DNA of 64,000 nucleotides, taken from contig CM069433.1 in assembly GCA_035610365.1 (NCBI GenBank), forward strand, positions 134,186,545-134,250,544, in the 5' to 3' direction. Under the pieces are notes generated by a model. That model had not been told where the DNA came from, ran no database searches, and saw nothing but the letters and a program-made list of their open reading frames with translations. The stretch comes from Aquatica leii. Its lineage: Eukaryota; Arthropoda; Insecta; Coleoptera; Lampyridae. The position numbers and the translations under genes are program-made. Positions 35,416 to 46,683 of the stretch are shown here, piece after piece. Numbering within the stretch: position 1 is the stretch's first letter; each line of letters begins with the position of its first letter.

Positions 35416-38400
35416 AGCACACGATTAAGCAATACTGTCTTCTTATTCGACGACTACCTTGATACATAATATACAGTTACTTTTGAAGAAAAAAATATTG
35501 TATCAAAATTGTACAACTTTTTATAAATTGTGAGGTGATATATTGTTACTTGAACAACATTGCTCCAATCTCTCTTCAAATTAATGCAAATTAAAAGACC
35601 CATAAATATATTTTACTTGTTTTTCTTTCTCGGACTTTGGAAATGTTTTTTGTACAGTACAGACTCACAAGAATGTTTAAAGAAAACATTCTTAAAACCT
35701 GTGAATTTTCTCAAATATGGTCCACTCCTCAAATTAAGAGTCACAAAGGGAGGAGAAGCTATTAAAAAACATTTAGACCATAAAAAACAACGATTTATTT
35801 TTCTTAGTTTAATTTTTATCAAAGTTTGGTTAAACAAAATGCAATGGATTTTACATCTTTACGTGTTTGTGTAAATTTGCATTTTTGTAACTTTTTGATA
35901 TCAGTGCCCAGCAATAAAATCATTTTTAAATGTTTTGGGCCAAGTTTTCATTCTTCTCTTCAGAGTAAGAGCCGAGATGCCTAAATTTTAAGCATTTTGA
36001 CGGCGACTGAAAGTAGTTCTTGTGCTATTGAAACTTATTTATTTTTCTAGGTATATTTTTTGGTATGCTTTTACGACATGGACATGTTAGGGATTCAATT
36101 TAAAAAAAAAAACTTAGATATTACTATTTGTTGCTGTTGATACTAGTAAACTTTCAAATGATCTTATTTAAAATTTTTATTATTTATAAATATGTTTCAT
36201 TTAACTAATTTTGAAAATATTAAGTTATTCATAAATTTTGTTGGATTGTAGATTATAATTATACCGCAATATGCACGTATAACAACTAACACAAAATTTA
36301 ATATGTAGACGTAAATTTTATTAAAACGACTATCTAATATTTTTTAATTACAGTTACAAACTTTAGGTGTTTTCTCGGATATAATTACATAAAGAAGTTT
36401 ATTTCCTACAGCACTGTACTGTACAGTACATAGATGTTGGTTGCAATCATTTATATTAATATAATATTCTTTGTATCAAAAACGTTGCTATCTGAAAAAG
36501 AACCGAATACAATTTTTCATTTTTATCTGTCATTTTTTATGAGTCTCCCGTTTTACAAAACGACTTTTGTATATTTGTTTATTTTATGTTAGTTTTAAGA
36601 GTAAATTTGTCTACACTTAATTTTATTTTAAAATATTTTCAAAAAACGTTTATAATGTAAAACAAATAGATATAAGATTAAAGATTGTCGTATCCAGGAT
36701 ATAAAAATGTTTTTCAATAAATTTTTTCAAGATATGTTTTAAAATTAATTTTTGTTCAAATTACTTATTGAAACTGCTGTTAAGGTTGGTGTAGACCATA
36801 AACTGTTGTTGTTTTTGATTTTAAATACTACAGAGCTATAAATTATTGACAAAACTATGAAAGGTCGAATGTTGTTATTTTTATTTTGCATTAAATTAAA
36901 CAATGTTGCTAAAGCTGTAGACAAAATTGAAACCGGTACTGTATTCTATGATATATAAACCACTTTGTTAGTTTAATTGCTGTACTAAGCGAAAAATAAA
37001 AATAATTGGTTTTTAAACACGTCTTCTTCGGAAACGTATTGTTTAAATGATAAAAAAGTTTTTGTAATAAATGTTAAATTGAGTTTCTTTTTAAATAATA
37101 GTTTTCTGTTGCAATTTATTCTTGAGGCAAATTAAATTTAATAAAAAATTAAAAAAACACATTCACTTTTACTTGTCATTTGGACGTTTTTATAATTAAA
37201 ACCCACATAACACAAAAATGTCCATTACATATGCAATGAATGTGATGTTCATGGATTATGGAGGTTTAATGTACATCTACAATCAACATTATGGATCTTA
37301 TATGGAGTTACAATGGATGTGACATTTCGTCAAATATGACCTCCACTGTATAGATTATGGAGTTGCAATGGACGTGTTATTTTATCAGATATAACCTTCA
37401 TTGCAAATCCACTGTCCTCCAAATATACTCTTGTATGTAGGTTGAAATATTTATTTTAGATATTGGTACTTAGGTTAAAATAAACTAAAAAAAACATTAT
37501 TATATTTACTGTCTGTCTTGAAGTTTCTCTAAATTGATCGTTTCCTGAAAAAAATCAAAAATGTACAATTACTATTCCAGAAAGCAATTATATAATCACA
37601 AAGGGCGCTCACAGTGAAAATAATGCATAAACTTTAATACCTCTGTAGTACTTTGTATATAAATCATAGATAACCTTATTCGTTTTGTTATACATACATT
37701 CCTGCATTTTTCTCCGTTTCCTTTCCATTTTAATTAGGTAAGATATTAATATATTGTTACTTACTTGTTCTATAAACAGAAATCACCAAAAACTAAAAAT
37801 AATTTGTAAAACAGTTTTGTTTTATAATAATGACAGTATATTGCAGTATATATTTCACGAAAAACGCTAAATCACTAACCTCGCAAACTACCATTAACAA
37901 TGGTTGATGGGTAAGAAATGGCGGCGTTGCCGATAATATTCAAATTTCCTATATAATCATGAATTGAAACTTGTCTGTAATGTTGGTGATATAAAGGTAG
38001 TTACATAACTAGTAGTAAACGTATGTATGGAATGTTACACATATTATGTAATTAAAGCGGAAACATTTACTATAATGAACCAATAAGAAGAAACTGATTT
38101 TTTCGGTACCAAATCATAAATTCGAATTAGAAAACAAGTAATTTGATCTTCAAATCCACTTTTTTTAGTCATCAACAAAAAATTCCTTAATATGAATCAT
38201 CTAAAACAAAATATCCTTTTTTATTTAAGATTATTCGTGAAAATTCAGATGAAAAAATGTTTTTCATCACACATTCATAAACTGTTTTCCGAGTCTTCGC
38301 AAACCTCTACAGGTTCTTGGTGGGTCTCCTACTGACGTCTCGTTTTATAATTCTTACTCGGATTATATTGTTTAAAAGATCCATGTAAATACATTCTGAT

Positions 38401-38830
38401 GTATATACGTTCATAGATGTGCACGTACGTATATACTGTGGAGCTGTAAGGTACATTACTTGATGGATATTCATCAATGTATGAATCGACAATATTTATT
38501 TACTCTTAAATATATTGCTACCAACTTAAGATAAAGTTTAACAAACTTTGTAGCGTAAAGTTTAACTTGACCACAATCAAGTTGAGTTACCTCATATGTG
38601 AAATTCAATGATTACCCAACATGAAAAATTATTTACTTTTAACTGTTTTGCTACGGCCAGCATGCTCAAACTGAGATTTTGCACAGTTCTTTATCTATTA
38701 AATTTCTTTAACAAACTTGTTAGTTTACTTAAAATTAATTAGTAGGATAATAAGAAGATTTTAAAATAATAAATTAAAATAAATATTATGAACGAAAGCG
38801 AGTTAAATTAAAAATATACAATTTACATTT
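35416..38830. other. A+T-rich stretch, no gene recognised
   Basis: A 104-codon plus-strand frame at 35560-35874 has hydrophobic ends and no recognisable domain; I do not call it a gene. A degenerate short repeat lies at 37250-37411 (listed separately). Confidence 0.5.
37250..37411. repeat. degenerate tandem repeat, about 55-bp unit
   Basis: ATGGAGTTACAATGGATGTG (from 37302) recurs as ATGGAGTTGCAATGGACGTG (from 37357), each followed by a related TCA.ATAT..CCT.CA.TG block. A more diverged third unit (TTATGGAGGTTTAATG) precedes them near 37255. Class unknown. Confidence 0.5.
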
Positions 38831-38837
38831 CTAAACG

Positions 38838-39759
38838 AGATTGCTTCAACCGTTGAGACTATAAACATTGGAGTACCTCAAGGTTCTGTTTTAGGGCCTA
38901 CGTTATTTTTAATATATGTACATTAACGACTTGGCATATTATATAAAAAATACGGAAGTAGTACTTTTTGCCGATGACAAAACTCTACTTATGTCACATT
39001 CTAATTTAAGTGAACTACAATTCAAATTATCAGAAGTACAGTCACAGGTACTACATTGGTTTAGAAATAATAAATTACAACTGAACGAAGCAAAAACTGT
39101 TAGTATGATTTTTAGTCATAAATCTCTAAACGACTTCAATAACCGAAGCTCAGTAAAGTACTTAGGTTTTCATCTAGATCCAAAATTACAGTGGAACAAA
39201 TCTATTGATGAACTTTCGAATAAACTAACACAAACTATGTTTGTCATACGTAACCTAGTAAATGTACTACCACTAAACATTGCTTTAACTGTGTATCAAT
39301 CGCTTTTTCTATCTCGTGTCTGTTATGGATTGATAGGTTGGGGTCATGCAACAAATTCATGTAGAATATTTGGCCTTCAGAGAAAAATAATTTGCATTAT
39401 TATAATAATGAAATATCAGTCTGATGTTAAACCTGTGTTTGTAAAGTTAGGCTTATTAACCTTACCTTGTTTATACATATATTCATGTCTGGTCTATGTT
39501 AAAACAAATATTAAACAATTTGTTAAAAATGAAAGTATTCACCATTACAACACCAGAGATGCTTCTAGCTTACGAATACCTTACTATAGGCTATTATCAA
39601 ACCAATGTGGTTTTAATTATTTAGGGCCAAAGTTGTTTAACCATTTGCCTGAAGCACTTAAAAGTCTTTCAGATACAAATTTTAAAAAAGAAAAGAAAAG
39701 TATTAATCAAAAATACGTTTTATAGCATAGACGACTTTTTGCTATACAAATTTAATTAG
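38838..39759 (+). pseudogene. non-LTR retrotransposon RT, 3' half (CR1/Jockey group)
   Basis: 5'-truncated LINE ORF2. It opens with VETINIGVPQGSVLGPTLFL (from about 38853; RT block 4), passes a small insertion in 'IYINDL', and then runs in one long frame from 38916. FADD, the catalytic box, is at 38967-38978. KLQLNEAKTVSMIF and SVKYLGFHLDPKLQW (RT block 7 and thumb) follow, and the C-terminal part has HHYNTRDASSLRIP and GPKLFNHLPEALKSL, typical of CR1/L2/Jockey-like ORF2 proteins without an RNase H. At about 39714 a one-base shift separates the main frame (stop at 39723-39725) from the usual ending FYSIDDFLLYKFN, which stops at 39757-39759. The 270 unbroken codons make it the least decayed retroelement protein in the window. 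No poly(A) tail or target duplication is obvious. Confidence 0.9.
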
Positions 39760-40121
39760 TAGATAGAAACTAATAGAATTCAGCCTGTCCTCGATGGGCC
39801 GATTATAATTCAATTAAAAAAGCGCCAACGCGGGAAAAATGAGATTTCAGATGTCAGTTTTCATCTGACAACGCTTAAAGTAGTCAAATCAAACAACACA
39901 AGTCTAACAATGAGTATATATATATATTGCAATAGCAGCATAAAAAGAATAAAATACAATCAAGAAAAGAAATACACAATAAATAATTGTTTGCAAGTAA
40001 TCACACAATAATGCCAGTATAAGCCGCAAACTAAATTAAGTAATGAGTTTGTTAACGTTTAAATTACTGAATTTAATTTGGTGAATACAAAGAAGAATAA
40101 TCGAATTACTACAAATACAAA

Positions 40122-40385
40122 ATGTCAGAAGCAAAACGCACCGGAAGTAATTTTAACAGGTAATTACAAAAAAAATCTGCATTTGTTAATCGTGATAACA
40201 TGCATATGTCTAGGTCGTTCGTATCTACGATCAACACCAAAACAAATTACGAAATACAAAAAGAGGTTACTTATGATTTTCCTGACATGCGATTAACGCT
40301 AATGGAATATCCAAAATATCCCTCTAAAACCACTGAAAGTTTAACTAATAAATATACAATGGTATCACAAGTAAGCTGCGAATAG
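40122..40385 (+). pseudogene. unidentified 88-codon frame with one internal stop
   Basis: An ATG in a good insect context (ACAAAATGTC, 40122-40124) opens MSEAKRTGSNFNR. A TAA follows at codon 14 (40161-40163), and the same frame then stays open to a TAG at 40383-40385, reading NRDNMHMSRSFVSTINTKT, EVTYDFPDMRLTLMEYPKYP and TTESLTNKYTMVSQVSCE. The composition is balanced and protein-like, unlike the Asn/Lys/Phe-rich chance frames nearby. I do not recognise the family. It could be a disabled retrocopy, an exon joined by splicing around the stop, or part of an unknown mobile element. No poly(A) tract or clear splice pair settles this. Confidence 0.3.
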
Positions 40386-43300
40386 TTCATCCGATGATTA
40401 ATATACACAAAATTCGCTAAGTTTCCACGCATCTTTTATATGATAAATTACAGGTGTGCCACCGAGTCTTCGGGATTAGTTGCGCATCTAACGAATATGA
40501 CCTGATTTATTTAATTTAACAAGTAAGATTTAATTATTTAATTTCGGCGTCCGTGCATGTTCTAATTACCAACATAAGGAAGAACTAAATGAGTAATAGT
40601 TAACAATTTCCTGAGGTAATACGTAGAGGTGACCAAATTTGCTGTTACAATAAAAGAAAAATAAATCTCTACGTAAAATAGAAATGCATTCTTACCCCAG
40701 CGATTTTTTCATATGCAAAAGATCAACACCTGAATTGATTTACACATCAATAACGTAGATGTTTCAAAGCTTTTAAATGTGGATATCACTGGGCATTACA
40801 TTAACATACTTGCTGTTTCCTGAGCGTGAGCAAAACGGAAAATGAAATATAAACAAATCAACCTCCTAAAACGTATTTTGACAATGGGCGAAATTCATAC
40901 AGCGCGATAAACCATACCAAAGTTTTTTAACATAACAAATATAAATCTAACTGTTTCTCAGTACATTTGCGGAAGTACATTAGAGTGATTTTCTACTACT
41001 AAAAAACCCCAAAAGTGGGAAACGGCCGTCCATTGGTTCATTTTTTTGCATTTTTACATTTGCATCAACATTGTTACCTTACAATGTTATACGTTGTGGT
41101 TTTAGGCCGCGATTTATTCAAAACTTATTTGAACTACGTGGGTATAAAATCAGCTTTCAACGTTTCCATCTTTATAGCCATTTACATACTAGTAGCCAAC
41201 GTGGTTCATAATGTTGGTGCGACAGCTAAAGAATCCGTTTTAAAAGCGATCTAAAATCACTTATACATGAAACTGAATTTCCACAATATAATAACACGGG
41301 AACACCTGTATTTGATAAACGAGTAAAACAGTTATTTATAACAAAACGAAAATTAACTTCTTACATAAAGTTTCTCAAATTTATTGTACTCCCGGTACAA
41401 TCACATTTTATTGCCGAATTTGATTAAGAACCTCCGTTCCGAAACAAATTTCTTTGATATAATAGTTCGGTCCTTTTTTAAAAATCCAAAAACCCTGACG
41501 TAAAATTTTTAAGAAAGATTCCCAAAAACAATTGCAATGAAAAAAGATGTAAAAAAACCATGACGCAATTAAGCACGAGAGAATAGTGCTCGTCCAAAAA
41601 GTTCATATAAAAAAAAATTAAATGACAATCCACACGACTGAATATTTATGACCAAGAGAACTAATAAATTGTACTGCAATTGTGATTTCTGACAATAGGC
41701 CTAAATGAACTCAAGTGCATTTTTTTAAAATATAGTCAAATTATTTATTTTTGTGTATAGATGGTTAATACAAACAACACTAAAATTTAAAAATGTCAGT
41801 CGTTTGTACCGGTATATCTGTCATTTGTAAGACTTCTGTCATGGTCTTATGCATTTCTAAAGATACAGTTTTTTTTGTGTTAAAAGGTGCCCTTGCTGCC
41901 CAAGTTCTTGCATCGTAACTATTTTTTATAGAAATTTATCTTTTGTTTCTAATAAACTTCTAAACTAAAATTATACGTTTCTAATGGCTAATGCTGTTTT
42001 CGCAGCTGCTTATACGTTTTTCTTAAATTTGGCACAAAAATTATTATTATTCTAATGATTGTTTTATTGAAATTTTGCACTTTTAGCTTTCTAAGTCAAG
42101 AAAGTACGAAGAACTTGTTATTTAAATAATTTAAATTTAAAACCAGAATTCGCAAATATTTAAACTAATTCATACGGATTATAATAAAGAAATTACAGCT
42201 ATTTAAACAATATACTCGTAAAATTTGAATAGCGTTTTTTGTTCTTATTTAAAAAAAAAGTTGAAAGAATTTTAAAATTCCTCTAAATGTCTTAACGTAC
42301 AAACATTTTTTTTTCTATAAAGGAAATATTTAGTAATGAATAATAAATTAGGTCTTAAAAGAACATATAAATGATATTAGTAGTACAGATTAAACACAAA
42401 CCCAGCCTAACGTTAACCTCTAACGCTAAAGAACTTCTGAATTTACGTGTTTTAGCTTATTACTTTAACTCTTAGCTTTATTGTTCTGACGTGAACTTAT
42501 TAAATTGGTAAAGTTTTTGTTTTAGGTTAGAGCTTTTGTTGCCCTCTAACTTTGACACTTCTTGTGGTGGTTAAACTGCACAAACTTTTTTCTTTAAATT
42601 ATTTTGTTATGCTATTAATTTTTCCGTAAAAAATGTAAAATATTTAAATTAATATTTGTGTGAAATTTGTAAGTTTAGAAATTAAAAAAATAAACATTAA
42701 AAGTTCAAAGTTATCAATTACCTATAATGCGTCTATTATAGTAGAAAAACGCATATTTCCTCATTTGGAATGATTAAGTGCGATAAATACACGTATTTTG
42801 CTGTGACATACAACACTTGCAAAAATTGTTTTTACAAATCATTTAGTTCATTGCACAACATATTGTTGACAGATAAGCATTTACAAGTATGTTGTTTATA
42901 TAGAAAATGAAATTTTGCCAAAGTTAAAAAACGTATGAAATATTTTTCTTTTTATACCTGCAATCGGTAATAAATTAAAGTTTTTAAAAAGTTTGGTATA
43001 TACAACAATTAATAGATATTTAACTGTAACTGAACAAAGCTTTTAAAATAACAAACAACAGATCTAACCGTTATAACAAGAAAGTTTTGTAACTCACTAC
43101 AAAGGTGCTCGCGGGTTAGTTGTTTCTTCATATTACATTTGTTTAAATGTCACCTAATATCTGTTGCAATATTTTAGGTAGTTTAGATTTAAGTAAATTT
43201 AATTCTTTTGCATATAGTATGTGTATAACCAAAGTTGTACTGTTGTTTGTTAATAATCATTGTCATATTAGAAGTATAATTTTCTGTGATTAATTAAGGG

Positions 43301-43640
43301 TTAACGATGATTGAGTAAATGACAATGAACAGATCAGCAATGCATAAACACTTACCTTTGAAAATATGTTTATGTAAAAATACCTTTTAAATTTCAATAC
43401 GTATTGAATAAGTTGAATGATTAATAACTAAATTGTACTTGCAATTCTTCAATTGGTTAGCAGCTATGTCATTCGCGTTACCATCTTATAAAATAACAAA
43501 AGAGATAAGACGTATATCTGGCGTCCGAAAACTGTACCGTCCTTTAGCTTTCAGATAAGCTTTCCGTCCGGAGTAAGCGTCACCCATTATCAGATTAAAT
43601 TTCCGAATCGTCAAGCACTAAATGTACAATACTGTTTGAG
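40386..43640. other. A+T-rich stretch, no gene recognised
   Basis: A plus-strand frame at 41015-41254 contains DLFKTYLNYVGIKSAFN, faintly like the 'F...l...GIk' part of a retroelement integrase, but the following residues do not fit, so it is not called. Nothing else is supported. Confidence 0.45.
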
Positions 43641-44790
43641 ATTAAACAAACAATTCGGAAACAATGAAGCTACACCATTCAGAAAACAAGAACCATGACA
43701 AAAAAACTAAATGTGGTAGCGCACTCTGAACTATTTCACAAAACAACGTCAGCAAAATAATGATTTTACATCTATATGGTAATAAATGTTCAAAGGCGTT
43801 GCCTTCTTGTTTAATACATTTTTGAGCTCGCCCGATAACACTTCTTGTCACTTTTAGTAGAGTTCTTCCATCAATGTTATGTAAAGTGTATGTAATTGTG
43901 TCCTCTAACTTGTCCACATTTCGATATCGTTGTTTGTAGGCTTCATCTTTCTGAAAACCCCAAAGATGAAAATCTAGGGGAGTTAAATCCGGCTACCGTG
44001 CACAAATTGACCCATTTGTACATATCCACTGAAGGCCAAAGATTCTTGTTAATGAGTTATACTTTCAAAATAATTATGAGCATGTGCTCCATCCTGTTGA
44101 AAGTGAACATGGGGGTAAGCAAAAATATTATTTAGAAAATCATTGATGATTGGTTCTAATAATGAGACATATTTCTCTCCAGTCAAATTCCCGCAATAGA
44201 AAACGAGACCAACAATTTGCGAACCTATTAAACGCACTAAACATTTAAACTAAAGTGGTGTTGGAGACGTGAGTTCTTTATAAGAGCACGTATCTACCTG
44301 AATTCGACAAATTAGATTTGTCGGATCATAAAATAAATTTGTTATCTAGAGGTTCGTTACAAAATTCTATAACCAGTTACAAAAAAATACTCTCCTTGCT
44401 ACATCTCGAGCTGTTATAGTGTGCACCCTTTCAAGTTTTTTTTAAATGTTATTGCAGAATCGTTTTCTTTTTCACATCCAACTCGATAGTAGCGTCTCGA
44501 TTTTCTAGGAACTGCTTTAAAATACGCCAGCACATTCGTTTTCGTTTGTTCATCAATTATAAAAAGCTTGCTTCATCGTGTTTTCTTTAATTTAAACAAA
44601 TACTGAATATTTGGTGCTTGACGATTCGAAAATCTATCCTGGTAATGTTGTAGGGAATTTGCGGAACTCTTTCTGCACACCAGATATGCTTCAATCATGT
44701 CACATTTTTGTAAATGAGTAAAAGGTATTTTAAAGCTGTCATAAACGAAAATATTGAGAAACAACTATTGACAGATTAAATTTATCTGAC
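43640..44790 (-). pseudogene. second DDE transposase relic, DUF4817 type
   Basis: Same broad family as the relic at 2.3-3.4 kb. The N-terminus (44764-44573) reads MIEAYLVCRKSSANSLQHYQ then RFSNRQAPNIQYLF, matching the DUF4817 pattern. The middle contains LWSDKSNLSNSGR (about 44320, first catalytic Asp block) and NRFANCW/GLVFYCGNLTGEKYVSLLEP (44240-44150). HFQQDGAHAHN (about 44100-44070) holds the second Asp. The third acidic block near 44000-43970 is destroyed by stops. The C-terminus reads SVIGRAQKCIKQEGNAFEHL (about 43840-43780), the usual family ending. Frameshifted at least four times. A possible right end, TATAAAGCGTGTCTCATTAA, lies at 44900-44920, but no matching left end was found. Confidence 0.8.
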
Positions 44791-44799
44791 GTCTCATTC

Positions 44800-45175
44800 A
44801 TAGTCTACTTAAATTTTGCTTATTATTTGTTTACTTTCAAGTTTAGGGTGGTTATGAATTCTTTGTTCAAAGTTAAATTTTTTTTCGAAATGTGTAAAAA
44901 TATAAAGCGTGTCTCATTAAAAAAAAATTGTTTTTATGAATACTTTGAAAACGGGACGTTCAAATGTTTTCTGTAGCCGCCATTGTAACCAGCAACAAAA
45001 ATTACACCAATTTGCCTATTTGCTCCAATAATAACGGAGATGGTGAATAATGGCCAACGTTTGACTTTAAACACGATACAGTTTATACTGTATACATTTT
45101 TCTTAGAAATTAATTTTAAGTTATAACTATGTTATGTTGATGAAAAAAATTAAAAAAAAAACAGTAAGTAAACAT
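44800..45175. other. short spacer without gene
   Basis: Contains only the possible terminal sequence of the adjacent DDE element near 44900-44920. Confidence 0.4.
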
Positions 45176-45179
45176 CTAT

Positions 45180-45560
45180 AATTTGTGTATTTTGTGGCTG
45201 GAAGGTATAAACAAAATGTAGTAGTGTGTAATAATGCTGCGCCGTACACTTGAAAGCAATAAAATTACTAAAAGCGTTGTTCCCAAAAATAATACGTTTA
45301 TGTGTTCAGTACATGGTTTACAGCGAGTTGCAGAAGCAGTTCGGATTACTTATACTAACCTAAACAACTTAATATCAAATATTAAGAAAGTATTTCTGAA
45401 AGCGCTAACGCATCTCCATCTATTTAAGGAAATACACCGCTCCCGCTCACACTAATTATGACTTGATGGGGAATTTGGATAGAAGCTACAATTTATTATG
45501 TAAACAAATTTTAAATGAACTAGAAAGCTGTCTATAAATTGAACCCCAAAGGAGCACTAC
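45180..45560 (+). pseudogene. hAT-family transposase fragment
   Basis: Plus-strand remnant of a hAT-type (BED-finger, CGGBP1-like subgroup) transposase. It shows VVVCNNAAPYT (about 45218-45250, cf. 'TDaApYM'), KLLKALFPKI, VHGLQRVAEAVRITYTNLNN and SNIKKVFLKALTHLHLFKE (45319-45430; cf. 'C.aHglhRvaE.iR..fp.vn.lI...KkvFlKap.R...fk'), then, after a frameshift, WGIWIEATIYYVNKF (about 45464-45510; cf. 'TRWGTWl.Aa.YYa.nf'). This is the middle of the protein only; the BED finger and the C-terminal dimerisation region are absent. The first catalytic Asp position reads Asn. It ends about 70 bp before the miniature element at 45.63 kb. Confidence 0.75.
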
Positions 45561-45633
45561 AGCATTAAACAAGCACACATAATTAAAAAAAAAATTTGAA
45601 AAAATTGCATATTTATCCAAGCAGATTTGTTTA

Positions 45634-46683
45634 TACAAGGTGGTGACTTGGAAAATGCAGCATAAGGATTTCAATGCTAAATCTTTAATGTTGAATTATT
45701 TGCAGCCAATCCATATTATTGTTTAAAATTTTATAATTATATATAATTTTGAAATGTTTGTCCAGAATAAATCCTAGATTTTAAATGTCAAAAAAAATGG
45801 TTGAGCCAAAGAACGGGGGATCTAGCCGACCAATTAATTACACAATTTGGATTAGGACCTTATTGGAAAAACTGTCATTTAAAAATTCGCGCACATCTCG
45901 GCTGTTGTGTGCGGGACAACCGTCCATCTATAACCAAATTTTTTGGTTACCACTGGAGGTTCTGTTCCAACAACTGCAAGAAACGCTCTCCTGTTAAGTT
46001 TTTATGTAAAAAAATGGTCCTACAGTGTGATGACCCAACATTCCCACCCAAACATTAGCTTTTTGGGGATATTGGGTTCTGGTTTGTACAATTTTGTGTG
46101 GATGCAGTGTAAACGTGCATTCAACTGTAAACAAAATATTTCTTAAAAACGTTTAATTTTCGTTACATTATTCAATCAGTTGGAAGCAAAACGCACTCTT
46201 CCTCTCCAAATTAGGCTTATGCAATTTTTGATGGCATTCATATTTATAGGAGTAAAACGTGTGCTTTTTTAAAATTTGCAGCATTAGGGTGTGGTGCAAA
46301 CCAATGTTTTTCGCTATTTGCTTTAAACTTATATTGGGATTTTCAGCTACTGTCGCCAAAACATTAAAGGTGTTGTCGTTTTCTGATGATAATTATTACA
46401 TTTACAATTATTTAATACTGTGTCTGTAGTTTTAAACTTGCGTATTATTCTGTCAACTGTATGTAAATAAATGTTTGTTTTTCTCATTCCATGACATTCT
46501 TAAAAAAAATTATTTCTTTCATGTTTTCGGTTTTGGGACATGGAAAATTGTGGCAATATTTTTGTCTCTGCAAAATATTTGTTTACATTGCTTCTCTAAC
46601 ATAATTAGGGAAGCAAATAATTCAACATTAAAGATTTAGCATTAAAATCCATATGCTGCGTTATCCAAGTCTAAGAGGAAACG
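45634..46683 (-). mobile_element. internally deleted DDE element with 58-bp inverted repeats
   Basis: 45646-45703 and 46613-46670 are inverted copies about 58 bp long with only a handful of differences (shared core AATGCTAAATCTTTAATGTT). On the left the sequence further out reads TACAAGGTGGTGACTTGGAA, the style of end seen in IS630/mariner elements of the DUF4817 group; the right outer end is less clear. At about 1.05 kb the element holds only part of a transposase. No target duplication can be fixed beyond the terminal TA. Confidence 0.7.
45740..46480 (-). pseudogene. third DDE transposase relic inside the 45.6-46.7 kb element
   Basis: Minus strand. MATVAENPNISLKQIAKNIG and LHHTLMLQILKKHTFYSYKY (46359-46230) form the helix-turn-helix region ('vl...p..S.rqia...gis..tv.riL....f.Py'). 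FGEEECVLLPTD and a 'Y.NF.Q...PISPKS' zone follow. The later part (about 45960-45790) is a run of frameshifted pieces, AVVGTEPPV, CANF and WSARSPVLW, that fit the 'q.DGaP.H...vr.fL...f...wIGr.gp..WPaRSPDL..LD' stretch. The first catalytic Asp block was not recognised. A full-length relative would be about 350 residues; this relic covers perhaps two thirds. Confidence 0.65.

Noticed and set aside
35560-35874. 104-codon membrane-like protein gene
   Set aside because: Hydrophobic composition follows from T-rich DNA; an overlapping open frame exists on the other strand and no domain is seen.
36411-36432. Palindrome GTACTGTACAGTAC as a regulatory site
   Set aside because: A short palindrome with no partner or context; expected by chance in 64 kb.
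41015-41254. Integrase fragment (DLFKTYLNYVGIKSAFN)
   Set aside because: Only one short patch resembles an integrase and the residues that should follow do not.
45785-46146. Overlapping plus-strand frames of 67-85 codons
   Set aside because: They are opposite-strand shadows of the DDE transposase relic read on the minus strand.
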